Positions 35,892-47,780 of a stretch of 64,000 nt of DNA are shown piece by piece. How positions within the stretch are numbered: the stretch's first letter is position 1; each line of letters opens with the position of its first letter. A program made the translations under genes and the position numbers. The notes beneath the pieces were generated by a model. It worked only from the letters and a program-made list of their open reading frames with translations, did not search any database and was not told where the DNA came from. Location: NCBI GenBank assembly GCA_904066235.2, contig CAJFCV020000004.1, positions 8,246,001 to 8,310,000 of the forward strand, in the 5' to 3' direction. The DNA is from Bursaphelenchus xylophilus (Eukaryota > Nematoda > Chromadorea > Rhabditida > Aphelenchoididae).

Positions 35892-38800
35892 ACTGATATT
35901 GTGATATTCAAGGATTCGCGAAACGCGGAGAGCGGCAGGGACGAAGACCCTTTTGATCACAATTTGTTCTAGCGGTAGTAATCTGTTTGAACTAAAAATC
36001 TCTCAAAATTTTTGCCGCAGAATGAAACTGTTTCCGTTGACTTCCGATAATGAGGAAATATGAGAAGCAAAAACGCTTTTGGCAATGTCGTTTTGCGTTG
36101 TGATCTGATATTCGATGTCTAACGGATGCTAAATTTCGACAAAAGCTATCCATCGCATCTCCGGTTCTTCCCTTATAGACCTCCAGACATCTTTTGTCGA
36201 GTATTCATCGCTTCGATGAAGTAATCAGCATTGTAGAGTAGTAATCTCTTCCAGATGCCCCTTTTTCTCCTAAGCCCCGTCAATCTCTGTTCAATGGCAA
36301 ATTAATATCATTGTTGTGACGCTCCTCTCGCTTGCATCATTACCACCTTTACTACCGTAGCAGCATCTATCCTCCATCCACCTCTAATATGTTTATTACT
36401 GTTACATTTTTAATTAAGGGATTAAGCACTTGGAACTCCTGTTATTACCGAGATTAGCGGCTGATTTATGTTGCTGTCAGGCTTGTAGCATTTGGCAGAC
36501 AGCTACGGTATGATTGTTCCACTTTCAACTGTGCCTTGTGTCAGATTTTGGAGTTTTGAAAGTTCTGGAAAAATTTTTTGCAACCGCTGTGTTCACGGCT
36601 TTATTGACAATTTTCTTCTTTTATATAGTGCTGTTTATCCCCGGCTAATTGTCTAAGATGTAATATAAGTAATGTATTTACCATAAAATCTAAATGTCGG
36701 GGATAACAATACGATGATTGATATGATTAATCGTATTGTGATATAATTACTTATCAAGGAAGTTCTTGCGAAATTCCGGGAAACTTCTTGGATTAAGTAA
36801 TTTGCCCTCGAGTGAAATGTATGCGATGGACTTTCTTCGAGCACATTCTGTCATATTATAGTAGTACTCAGCCTTCGGAATTGCAAAAGGGGTAATTAAT
36901 ACCCAATAAATGCCGGTTTCAATTCACATTTGACGTTCGCTTTCATTATTATACCCTGCATTGTGTCGCTGCAATTACAATGGGGGCGTGTAGTTTTAAT
37001 TTTTCGAACTTTGGTTGCCCTCTTGACCTTGTACAATGTCAGACGGCTTTCAAAAGGTCCAATTTACAACTCTGCAATTTTAAAGCACTAAGTATTTCTA
37101 TAGTAGATTTCTAATTCTGACTGAGTCTTGTTTTTCCATCTTGCCAGTACAAGTTACAGATTTTTGTTTATTTGGCCCAGATATTCTCCACGCGGAACCG
37201 GCTCTGATGCGATTCTCCTACCGTAATCCGCCTTGGCGTAGGTGCTGTTTTGGCATTACATGTTCTAGAGGATTTACCAGCAAAACAGCATTGAACCAGA
37301 TCCCCTCAACTTGTAGGTGGATAGCAGAAGAGAATTTCTGTCCCGTCCACAAAGTTGATAAAGCGAGCCGTTTTCTTCGACAAGGCTATGGGCCGTGTTA
37401 TTTCCCGTAAAGGTCATGTTATCGGGCCTTGCTTTTGAACTATGAGCGGAAGTCCAGTTTTCTCGGACAAAAAATAGGTTAAGATGGGAGTAGTTTATTA
37501 TCCGACTTCAGGCCTAATTTTGTTTGAGGAATCGACTATCTCGAGCGTATCCGTTAATATCCCTATGACCCTGATATCGCCTTATATAATCTTTTTGGCG
37601 GATACATCTTTATTCTTGTAAAGTCTCAAAGATGCTCGAAGCTGTGTTTACTTGGAACAGGGTCAAAAACCAGTAGTTTTGTCTGGCCTCTACACCTTCT
37701 TATCCGGTCGCGCTTGCAGCCAAAGATAATCGCGCTATCTTCGGCTTTTGAAACATTTCGGATTCGCGGATTCCTGGGCCAAACCCTCCGGCAAATCCCG
37801 CTCTTTTTTCTCCAAATCTCTGCTTATTATCCTCGGCGCCGCCTGCACTTTTCGTGGATGGTGATGTTGTGTTTCACATCCATTTTTCGTATGTTTTCCC
37901 TGCGCCGTTATTAAGCGGCGTTCTGGAATTAATAAACTTGGAGACCGTGCGCATTTCCGGAGCCTCAATTAAAACGAAGGGGCTGCTTCTGTTCCCAATT
38001 ATCATGGCCCTGGGCTCGCTGTCTTCGTAGCCACAATGAGTAGTTTACTCGTTAGACTGTCTTCGCTGGATGGCTTGTTGTGACTTGAGCTTGTTCACAT
38101 GTCTCGCCTAATTCACACGGAATTGGGATGCTTAATGAAAGTTCTTGAAGGCTGTTGTATTAATAAAGGCTTCTTTTTTGGTCGAATTTGTACCCTTTTA
38201 AAGTTTGGTCTCCGAACAAATTTCTAACCCAATCCATCTTGTTTCAATTCGAATGGAATGATGACATAATTATCTTATTCGAATATTTTATCAACGTGCT
38301 TTTTGAGGTGAAAGCGGAAGTTGCATTGAAAGCGGAATCTATTTCGGAATTGAACGTATCCTTTGTATAGATTTTTTTATTAGGTAGCATTATATGTTAA
38401 CTATTCAAGACGCTCTTGGTTCTCTTACTACCTGGATTTTTGTTGAATTTTCTTTCTGTGAACTCTGAAAAGATTGGTGAATTTTGTTGCAACTTATAAA
38501 GCAATATTCCTTTGGTCTCAGTCTTAGCAAATAAGAGGTAGGACGAAAAGTAATAGTCTTTGGGGAAAAGCCACAGTTAAATATGCTTGTAGAAAGGTAT
38601 TAAGTAAAAGTTCGTATACGGTTGAGCGGGTTTGTCGGACCTCCCAAGAGCACCCTTGGATTCTAATTTTTGAAGGTGCACTTGGGGGTTTCCGAGGGAG
38701 TTTTACCTGCACTTCTGAGGTAATGAGGAGGCTGGGAGGGTGAGAAAAAACCAGAGTTTACTTTGCCTTTGCAATATTTTTTAACCGTTTTTTGGAAGGA

Positions 38801-41563
38801 GCGTAATTGGTACAGATGGATAGATATTGATTTGATGCCGACAAACTTATGTTTGGAGTTTCTTAAAATTTATTTTGCTGAATCTTTGTGACCAAATATC
38901 AGTGCAAGTTTCGGCGAACACTGCAAAGGTAGTTGAAATATTAAATCGCTTTTGCAGTCGATGGACATTAAAAATGATGAGATATCACCAGAAAAAAATT
39001 TCCGGCCATTACTTTTTAGAAAAAATATGATCTCAAGTCTGAACGCAATTGTGACTCCTTAATCCTTATTTGGATACCATATTTCCTCAAATTTCACCGT
39101 TTGAAGCAATTTTAGGTCTTCTTTGTTGTCGTATATTACACACTTCTATCCACCCTTTTGATCCCTTTTTATTGTGCTTTGAAACCCAGACTTGTCGCCT
39201 GCACTTTATAATTCCTCAAGGGGAGATCTTACAATTGTTAATTTTAACTTGCTAACTAAATATATCAAAACAAGTGCAGGCTGTCGCGTTTTTTCTCGTA
39301 AAGCACTTCAATCTTTGTACAATGTCTCTAAAGTTTTCAAGCTTGCATGGTTCACCTTCAACTACACTTAAAATTAAAATTACAGGGTATAAATGCAACC
39401 CTATAATCAGCATTGTAGGTATTCCCAAGTGTATAAAACGGAGGTGGGAGGACTAACAGAACCCTTTGATTCATTGTTATTTTAGAATTCCGACGTCGCT
39501 AGACTTTTTTTTACACCTGTTGGGGCCACCTTTGTGTAACTGGAATTTCTTGGAGTGCGTCTGTTCGTTGAGACCTTTGGAAGTGAAGCCGTGGATTTTG
39601 ATATCTCTGCGTTTGTCTGGGTTTAACTTTTTTTGATGATAGCTTGAAGACCCAGACTCAGATTTTGTGGAATCTTGGCGAAGATCGGGAGGTTTACAAT
39701 CCGTATGGGAGATCGCTGGCCTATGATTCGCGAAAATCACCGAGGAATTACGGTCCGAAATAACTAAAATTCGATGAATTTTCATCCGCAAAATTCCGAG
39801 TATAATTCTACCACGATTACTTGAGATTTTAAGGAATTGGTGTATGATCCACAAAGACCGTTGGTACAAAATTGAAAAGAACTTTGGAGGTTACACCTCC
39901 AGTTCCATTTCATAAATGGGTCCTTCTTTTTTTCACTTCTGGTTTTTCTTCCTTTAATTTATCTTAATAATTGTAATCTCTCTCCAGGTAAAAGTCAACC
40001 CCATTTTCACCAATCTTTGTCTTCTTATCTTTGATTACCTCGCTGTTTATGTGGATATCTCCGGCCCCTTGCAAAAATCCATTGTTTGGAAAATTATGTA
40101 TATATTCTAGAGGTCTTCCTTATCCCTCAAATTGTTGCAAAATCACGCGCTTTATTGTCTCCGATTCCCTCCTACACTCCCGGACAGCCCTTTACGTTCC
40201 GGGAATAGCCTGACCTTATCACTTCGCCCCTCAGGGCTTTGTTGTGCGTAAATCCGCAGGACACAAACAGATCCCATTTAATCCCAAATTTAGATTTCTC
40301 CCGATTAATTATGCAATTAAAAATGAGAACAAAGGCGAGGAGTTTGGTCACTGAACTCCTTCTATTACGTACGGATATATTTACCTCGGTTCTGTGTTCC
40401 GGGACATGTTTATTATTCACATGTTGAGGCTTTGTCTTTACGGGTGTACTTAAAAGCCAAGTTTTCCTTCCGTTTCCCGGATTTCACAACTGAATCTGCC
40501 CGTTATAACAGAGGGCAATGACGTGGAATATAATGGGATTACACCATTGTTTCGCAAGTTCTTTCTTCCCTAAGATCTAGGTGACAAATGGATGGATTAT
40601 TTAGCTGAAAGGTAGGGATAAGAAAAGTGTATGGACTAGGAGTGTAAGTAAGATTTTGCGGAGTTCGTATATGTGAAGGATATGAACAGAATATTAAGAA
40701 GATGCCGTCACTGTCGTGATGATCGCCTTCCGTGTGAGATAGAATATATAATATGCTTTTTCTTGCCCTTCTCCCTGAGGCTCTAACGCATCATCCCGAT
40801 TTCACGGTATTTACAATTTGCCTGAGTCCCATTTCACACTGACCAACTCTTTTTTTTAAATTGTATGTTTAATTTTTACAATTTTATTTTTGACATTTGT
40901 ATTATAGTATACGTTTTTATGACTCTCTGCTTTTATACAATGTTTTTTATGCCTTTCTTTTTCTTACTGTGGCTTAAATATTGACAATACAATTGCTGTA
41001 TCGTCTATCTCTAATCTTTTAGCGTTCCATTTTCCCAATTTTTACATTGGTCATTCAGAATTCGAATACAAAAACAACACCCCCTTATTATTAGCGTTAA
41101 TCCTTCGGCTGAAACTCGGCTTCCAGTAATTGACGATGACTTTTTACGTTTACACATAAATGAACTCGGAATTGTGGGCTAAAAATTCTCATAATGCTAA
41201 CTATAACAGGGAGCGTACTTGGGCTCTATCTTCATCATGACAACATGTTAGGACAACAACATAGTTGTGTTTAATTAAAGCCCCACCCTCTCCCACTCAC
41301 TCTCTGTTGGCCAATTACATTCTAGACTGTGTTAAGTAGTACTTACCTTGAGGATCTTTAGTAATTACTCATCCCCAAGGTCGCTAATTCTCGGGATATT
41401 ATACGTGCTAAATGCGAGGATCCTTAAGTATTTTTTGTGCCTTCTTATACACAGTCTAATCGATTGTTTTACAGTCATAACCGGGTCTTGACTTTCGTTT
41501 ATCAGCGTGATTTTTATTGGGAAGCACATACCTTCAAAATTACTTCAGGGTTTTGTCAGTGCC

Positions 41564-43643
41564 ATGGAGAATGAAGATTCATTTGAAACATTGGACACAA
41601 ATGGACTTGGAGATATTGTAAGTTGCTATTAAGGTTGAAAAAAGTCTCCTGGGTATTCGTATTGGGTGGCCGAATCCTGAGATATTCATAGTATTTAATA
41701 GTATTTTTTGGTTTCTCAGGTTTTTTTTAATGACGCTCTGACAAAAATTCAAAAGTCATCATCCTACTTTTGCTTTTGTTTTTTGTTTTCTCATCCATTT
41801 AATTCGCAGTTAGTTTCTTTCTGTTTTATATTTTAAACTTTTCAATTTTATGCTTTTTAGTCACAATTACTGGGAAACGACATTAACCACACAGCACTGG
41901 CAATTTTGTACGAAAAATTGTTGCGAAACAAAGAATGCCTACAACAACAGAAAGAGGTGAGTTCTAGCTTGCATGTTGCGTCGCTTTAGAGCAGTTCGGT
42001 CTAAGAGTATTACACACTTTAAATCTTCTAACCTTAACTCTTCCGTTTTTAGCCTCGTTGCGAAGAGACAGCCCTATATCGAATGTTAATGGGCTACGGC
42101 TTCCTTATCCTTTGTTTTATCGCCATTGTGGGAAACTGCCTGAACATCCTGGTCTACACCTCGGACCAAATCCGCTTCTTCATTGCCATCAAGATGCTGT
42201 GCACGAAACTCTTGACCAACACCTTGACCATGTTGGTCCTGCTACCTCAGGCCTGTCGATCCATTGGCCTGTGGGCGGTGGGGTCGATGAATGACCAGGT
42301 TTACTGGAGCTATTGGCCATACCAAGCCTTCTTCGGAAATTTCTTCGGATTTACGGGCATGTGGCTGACGGTGCTAATGACGGCCGAGTGCTATGTTCAT
42401 GTGTTTATGCCGCTCAGATCGAAGTCGATATGCACGATGAAGAATGTGTGGCGAAGCTATGTGGTGATAGTCATCATGGCCACATTACTGGGTATTATTT
42501 ATCCGTTAAATCGGAGTGTAATGCTGACTGATGAATGCGATAAGGTCGAGGTCGCCATTGTTATGACGGATGGTAAGTTTTGCATCGCAATTTCCGAATC
42601 TTGGCGGATAATTCTGAATAGGGCGTTTTTCCAAGTACTCCATTTAATTCATTATATCTATTGTCTCGCTTCCGGCCTCGATTATTTAAATCCGAAATCC
42701 CCCATTCATCTTTACATCTTTCAGCCGACTTTCTCGGTATCTACGAGCGATTCCACATGCTGGCCAACATGCTGTTCGCGATCGTAATTCCGCTCGGCCT
42801 TCTGGTCTTCATGACTTCCTGCATTGTCTGGCGGTTGGTGGGCAAGACCACACTGCTGCGGGATACGGGCAAGAAGAAGGTGGGCGGGAAGTTCAACTCG
42901 GAGAAGAGGTCCGTCACCCAAATCACCATCATCACCACGATCTTCCAGCTGATGGGGGAGCTGCCGTCGGTGCCCATCTTCCTGCTGGCCTCCTTCACGG
43001 CCCCCGGAAGCATGGATAAGATGGCGTGGATGTGCTTGTGGCAGACATTGTCCCAGTTCCTCGGCCTGTGCAATGTCTCCCTCTCCTTCTTTGTTTACAT
43101 TGCATTCTCGCCGCGGTTCAGGAAGGCGTTGATTACGTAAGTTTTTTTTGGAAATTGTTAATTTCTGCAAAGAACGAACTTTCGAAGGGGAATCCGGAAA
43201 ATCTAAGCATAACTGGAAATTTTGCGACAAAGACTTTTACATTGACATAAAATTTGCCTAATTTCACTTTTTCGACACTAAAATATACCGTGTTTTTCTC
43301 TTCAATCACCAAATTTTTAACTCTTAAAAATTTTTCAGTCGACTCTACTGCGGAAACAAGTATCTCCGAGCCGTTGCCAACTCTCTAACCCCCTTAAAAC
43401 GCCATTCCAACGACCCCAGTGTGTTGTCGATTCATTGTCCCTCATCGACAGGTAATTTCGTGGCCATTTGTTACTCCTTCCTCGATCTGAACCCAGATTT
43501 TTAATATTACAGTCTTTACAGATGTGCGCGCTTCGATCCGCTTGATTGCAGTGGCCAGTCGCAAAGATGGCCGGCTAAATGTTGATTGTATCAGTCCAAC
43601 ATTATCCGACGAAAATTCTGGAATCTACGATCACTTCCTGTAA
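41564..43643 (+). CDS. Peptide GPCR, FMRFamide-receptor-like (rhodopsin family)
   Basis: Exons 41564-41617, 41861-41956, 42053-42572, 42725-43136, 43339-43451 and 43513-43643 join in phase to 441 aa. An N-terminal tail of about 60 residues has one glycosylation site (NHT). TM1 carries GNCLNILVY and TM3 ends in a Glu-Cys-Tyr that replaces the usual DRY; the second intracellular loop PLRSKSICTMKNVWRSY is typical of nematode FRPR/DMSR-type receptors. Long TM6-TM7 segments and NVSLSFFVYIAFSPRFRKAL close the bundle. Expected at the plasma membrane, coupling neuropeptide binding to G proteins; the ligand is unknown. An acceptor-like TTCAG lies upstream of the start. Confidence 0.88.
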
Positions 43644-43823
43644 AATGGTCGTCCAACTTTTACCTCCCAAAAAATCATAAAAATTGTCGTCTTCGTAAGG
43701 TCGAGTATAATGTAAGATCAGCTCAGATCTCCGTGAATTGTATCTCCTACGGTTGTTACTTGAACATATTATTGTTGCCCTCCGGTTCTCTTCTTGTTAC
43801 GGGTACTCTGGTTTTTCTAATCG

Positions 43824-43829
43824 AATAAA
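43824..43829 (+). terminator. Poly(A) signal of GPCR gene
   Basis: AATAAA 181 nt after the stop codon. Confidence 0.5.
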
Positions 43830-45583
43830 TTATTAATTGGATATACGGTGGGAAAATAATAATTAACCTCAAGCCTTTTAATGTCCTAATTGGCTCGGAA
43901 ATTGAACGTTTTGAAAGGGGATTAGAGCAGGGAAGTCGTATGAGTTGCGGTCTGTCATGAGAGGTACGGTAAAACCATGAAAACACATGAGTGTTGTTGC
44001 GAATTGGGGTGGCGGATTAAAGGGTCGAAAAGAAAAGAAAGGAGATTTATATATAGGAGGTTATGACAATAACAAGTGTCAGCTTATATCACAAATTTCG
44101 AAGGATTCTTTTATTCACAGCTGGCTTGCATTTTTAAATCGTAGGATACGGTAGATGACTCGTTACAATCACTACTGCCTTTAAACTTAAAATCGGGGAT
44201 TTGCAAAATTAAGACGACTTCTGACTTTCATTTCTCCGAGGTCGCCGCAAATCAACAGCAAGAAATTTCGCCCCTCCTTGGGTAATGGAGAATAATGGTG
44301 TTCCTAATTTGTGACAAAACTATAAAAATATATCGATATCTCACACTATGACCTCTTCAAAGTCCCTTATTTCCTCCATTAAAAAAAATTGCGCTATAAG
44401 ACACCAAAAGTCCGCAAATGTCTTGTACGTGCCAAACCACCCGTTCCCAGGCCTAAATTAAAGATACAAAGTTTAGTTATAATTGAAGAGAACCACAAGA
44501 TACCACGTTAATCTTAATTTCCTTTTAGTATTTATGGCTCTGTTCTTTTCTTCTTTTAAGCCGACAATTGGACAACAGTTTGTGAAATCACGATTCGTTA
44601 GAGTTAAAGTTGAAAGTAAACTTGACAGCAGTAGTTACAGTAAGAATTAATATTCGAAAGCTTCATGCGACAAGTCTGAAAAAAGACTTCTTTCTGCTAA
44701 AAAGAGATTGATCTGTCCATGGTATCATTGTGCAATCAATGGCAAGTTTCAAGCGCGGGTTGTTTTTCTGTGTGAGGATAAATTGCCGTTGTCAAAACTA
44801 ACAGCAGGAAGATTTGAGATAAAAAATTGTATTTTAAACGAACTTAGAATCCTTTTGTTGACTCAGAACAATAAAATGAGTACAGAATTCAAAGACCAAG
44901 TGCTGCAAATTTTAAATTTAGAAAATATGGTCTGCAAGGACCACAAATCAACCACAAGAAAATTTAGCCTATGAGTTGATGGTAGAGAATAGCAAATATC
45001 CAGCGGCTTTTATGGACAAAGTAGCTTTCATCAAACTCCAAGGGAATAGGACGATTTTTTGTAGGAAGTTTACTGTTTATACTAAAAAATCTAGGCAGCG
45101 TGTTTTTCATAAGCAGGAGCTAAAATCTCATAAATGGTAGCATACGTCAAAAATTTAGAGAAATTTGTTTGACCATCACATCAAAGCAAGCTTGTGTTAA
45201 AGAAAAGTTCCGGATCTTCAGTCTACAGTATACTTTGATTACAACAAGAAATTTCTCACAAAACGTTTTGTAAAACCAGAATATACAAGAACAGGAAAAA
45301 CTATTATTGGAAAGCTTAAGAAACGTTATCCACTAACCTACTGCGCTCCACAGTACTACTCCGATCTTATGCTTCAACTATTATACAGCTCACATCAGCA
45401 CAATCTCACCCGGTCAACCCAAAGTTTATCCCCTGCGACGTCATCGTTTTTGAACTCCCCAGGCTTAACAGTATGCCCGTTCATGCCGAGTGTCATATGA
45501 GTTGCGTTCGGAGCGAAAGTCAAGGCGACATGAACTCCGGAAAAGCGGGGATTTGAATGCGAAGCAGCCGTGTCGCCGCGTAA
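43830..45583. other. Intergenic region
   Basis: No supported gene. An 88-codon frame at 44708-44974 and Lys/Thr-rich sequence up to about 45340 look like a decayed coding element, but I cannot identify it. Confidence 0.4.
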
Positions 45584-45628
45584 TCAACAGACGATCAGGG
45601 CCTGGGGCGTTTGGTCAACAGACGATCA
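45584..45628 (+). promoter_or_regulatory. Paired 14-bp direct repeats upstream of TATA box
   Basis: TCAACAGACGATCA occurs at 45584-45597 and 45615-45628, 31 nt apart (three helical turns), 82-126 nt upstream of a TATA box, within locally GC-rich DNA. Candidate transcription-factor binding sites. Confidence 0.55.
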
Positions 45629-45709
45629 ACCCGGCCCTCGGGCGATTGCATCATGGAAAAGCCTTCCTCTGCGGTGTTTGTGGAGGCCACGCAGCGGTAT
45701 TTGCGGCAG

Positions 45710-45717
45710 TATAAAAG
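45710..45717 (+). promoter_or_regulatory. TATA box
   Basis: TATAAAAG 64 nt before the start codon at 45774; it decides that start over longer upstream frames that would begin before the promoter. Confidence 0.7.
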
Positions 45718-45773
45718 CGGTCGTTACTCCCAAAATAAAGTCAGTGAGTTCTGGAAAGTCGCTAACGAAAACC

Positions 45774-47346
45774 ATGCTTCCAAGGACTGGCTGGAATCGG
45801 AAGTGCACTGTCATCACGGCTGTTCTGTTAGCTGTTACGGTGGGATTTTTGGTCTGCATGAGACTATCGCAATGGGATCTCAGTTTATACGTAAGTGGAG
45901 GGTCTTGGAAAAAAGGAGATTCTATGGAAAAAGGCAGAGAAAGATCAAAAGTATTGCAATTTCAACAGTCATCGTGAAAAATAAACTTGAATTTTATGTC
46001 ATTCTCAAAACTATGAGCCTCTTTTGGTCTTACCAACAACATAAACACCGATTTCGACACTGAAAACATTTTGAAACAAGGCTGATTTCACAAGTCATAG
46101 CTGCATCTATTTATAATATAATTGTTGTGATTTGTGTTTCGAATAGAAAAACAGAGTGTTAAATATCCTAAAATAATACTTTTAGATCTACAACATTGAC
46201 CTCTACACACCGCTCTGTTTCTTCACGCTGATGTTCTTGTTGATCAGCCTTCTGGAGTTCAAGGCCCTACAGGACATTGCTGTTTTCCCATTCGTTTCGA
46301 GGAAGTCCTACTTTATCCTCCTCAATTTTTGTAAGTTTACTAAAAATACTGTAGTTAAAAAGCTTTCCTGTTTTGATTTCTTTTCACAAAACAGGGTGTT
46401 TTACTATTACCACATTCCAGACAAAGTCCTGTTCACAATTTTCTTTTTGTCGACGGTTTTCCTGCCCTTCGGAGTCATCTTTCCCCCTCTGGATGCGTGC
46501 AAGACCTCCTATTTCTTGGCTGTGAACACGGTTGTTTCATTCCTCTGGATGAAAACTTACATGAAACAATGGGAGGCAGTAAGTTGTCTTCGGAAGAAAG
46601 GAGATTAGTTGAAATCGAATTTGTGGTCATAACTTTCCAGACCTTCGCTTGGGAAATGATTACTCTGAGCGTAGGTGTTGAATTTTCCATTCTAAATTGA
46701 TTACCATGGTTTGGCTGGAGGCTTAAGAAATTATGCCAAGGCAAGCCTTGGTACCCCCAAGAGATTCTGCAAAGCGTAAGCTAAAAATGTCGCAGTAGCC
46801 TTAAAAAATTTTGAGTTTTATTTGCCTTCATCGCAATCAATGCTCCACACTTTGGGCATCTCCTCTACATAAGCCAATGGACCACAATTGAGTTATCCTT
46901 TGCTTTTCCAGATCACGCGTTACATCGTGGAGATGATAATGCTCAACCAGATCAATGGTACTGAAATCTCCGTCGACGATGCACTCCAATCCTACAGAAC
47001 AGAGTACGAAGGCCTTATCGCCGACTATCATCGAACCCATTGCTCCGAGTTCTCGAGAATGAAGCAACTTCTGGTGGAACGGCAGTTTTTTGAGCTCCAA
47101 AGGATGATGGTGGCCTTCAGAAAAGAACTTGACTCTGCGACTTTGAACAAGCCAGAACTAGAACGGCTCTACTGTGAGATGTTGAGGGTCAGCCAATCAT
47201 TTTGTCTGAAGATCGAGCATGACATTGCAATCAAGAGAGCGGCCGAAAATTGGCATCTGTGGAAGCGGCCGAATGAGAAGACGGTTAGAATTGAGAATAC
47301 TGCGGTGTTAGAGATCAACAATGATCTTGCTAAGACAGTAATCTGA
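45774..47346 (+). CDS. Four-helix membrane protein of unknown family
   Basis: Exons 45774-45890, 46186-46330, 46421-46578, 46641-46670 and 46912-47346 join in phase to 294 aa. Hydrophobic segments lie at about residues 10-28, 44-62, 88-110 and 118-136. A hydrophilic, probably helical C-terminal region of about 140 residues follows, with many charged residues (DYHRTHCSEFSRMKQLLVERQ). For exon 3 the acceptor ending at 46420 was chosen because the more obvious CAG at 46394 breaks the frame. Exon 4 is only 30 nt. It lies 435 bp upstream of a chemoreceptor gene on the same strand. I do not recognise the family; a diverged serpentine receptor or an ion-channel-like protein are both possible. Confidence 0.7.
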
Positions 47347-47780
47347 ATCAGAGAATGATTGTACATATCCATGTATGCAGTATCAATATTTATTTGATTA
47401 TTAGATCTGTAAATAAGAGGATGAATTGAAAATTGCGGAAGATCTACAACTAAATATTCCACAGTAGCTAGGCTGCTGAAAAATGCCTTTTTTAAAACCA
47501 CATTCTCTCCGAAAATTATGAAATATGCAACCTTATACAGCTGTTATCACCTTGTCATCGGTAATCCCTTTAAACAGACCAATTACCGGTTTCAAGCGAG
47601 CAGCTTAAGTAAGAGGCGACGTGTCCCTTCATCCCACTTTGATATAATCCTTCTCTTTCCTCCGGCGAATTTGTAATAGCCCGCGGAAAATACTTTAATT
47701 GTCAAGATTAGTTTGTTCGGTGGCTTTGAACATATCACGAAACTACACAAGGCAAGCTCGTTGCAGTCGCCGGTGTTCCC
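47347..47780 (+). other. Short spacer between two membrane-protein genes
   Basis: AT-rich spacer of 434 nt; no gene. A weak acceptor (GTTGCAG) lies 15 nt before the next start codon. The spacing is larger than the usual 100 nt of a nematode operon. Confidence 0.4.

Larger units (their letters stand above)
29043..41563. other. 12.5-kb stretch without a supported gene
   Basis: Both strands hold only short open frames without chained splice sites. The longest, 39477-39869 on the minus strand (130 codons), is unlike known proteins. Composition is AT-rich with many homopolymer T runs. It contains a small inverted-repeat element (35747-35891) and a hairpin (35704-35730). It may be regulatory DNA of the GPCR gene that follows, or hold non-coding RNAs or small genes I could not see. 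Confidence 0.5.

Noticed and set aside
39477..39869. Minus-strand frame of 130 codons
   Set aside because: Lys/Ser/Arg-rich with no resemblance to a known protein, no chained exons, and in a region with many random short frames.
44708..44974. + strand frame of 88 codons
   Set aside because: May be a decayed element, but neither a family nor neighbouring exons can be recognised.
46391..46400. Acceptor ACAG at 46394 for exon 3 of the four-helix protein
   Set aside because: Breaks the reading frame; the acceptor TTCCAG at 46420 keeps it.
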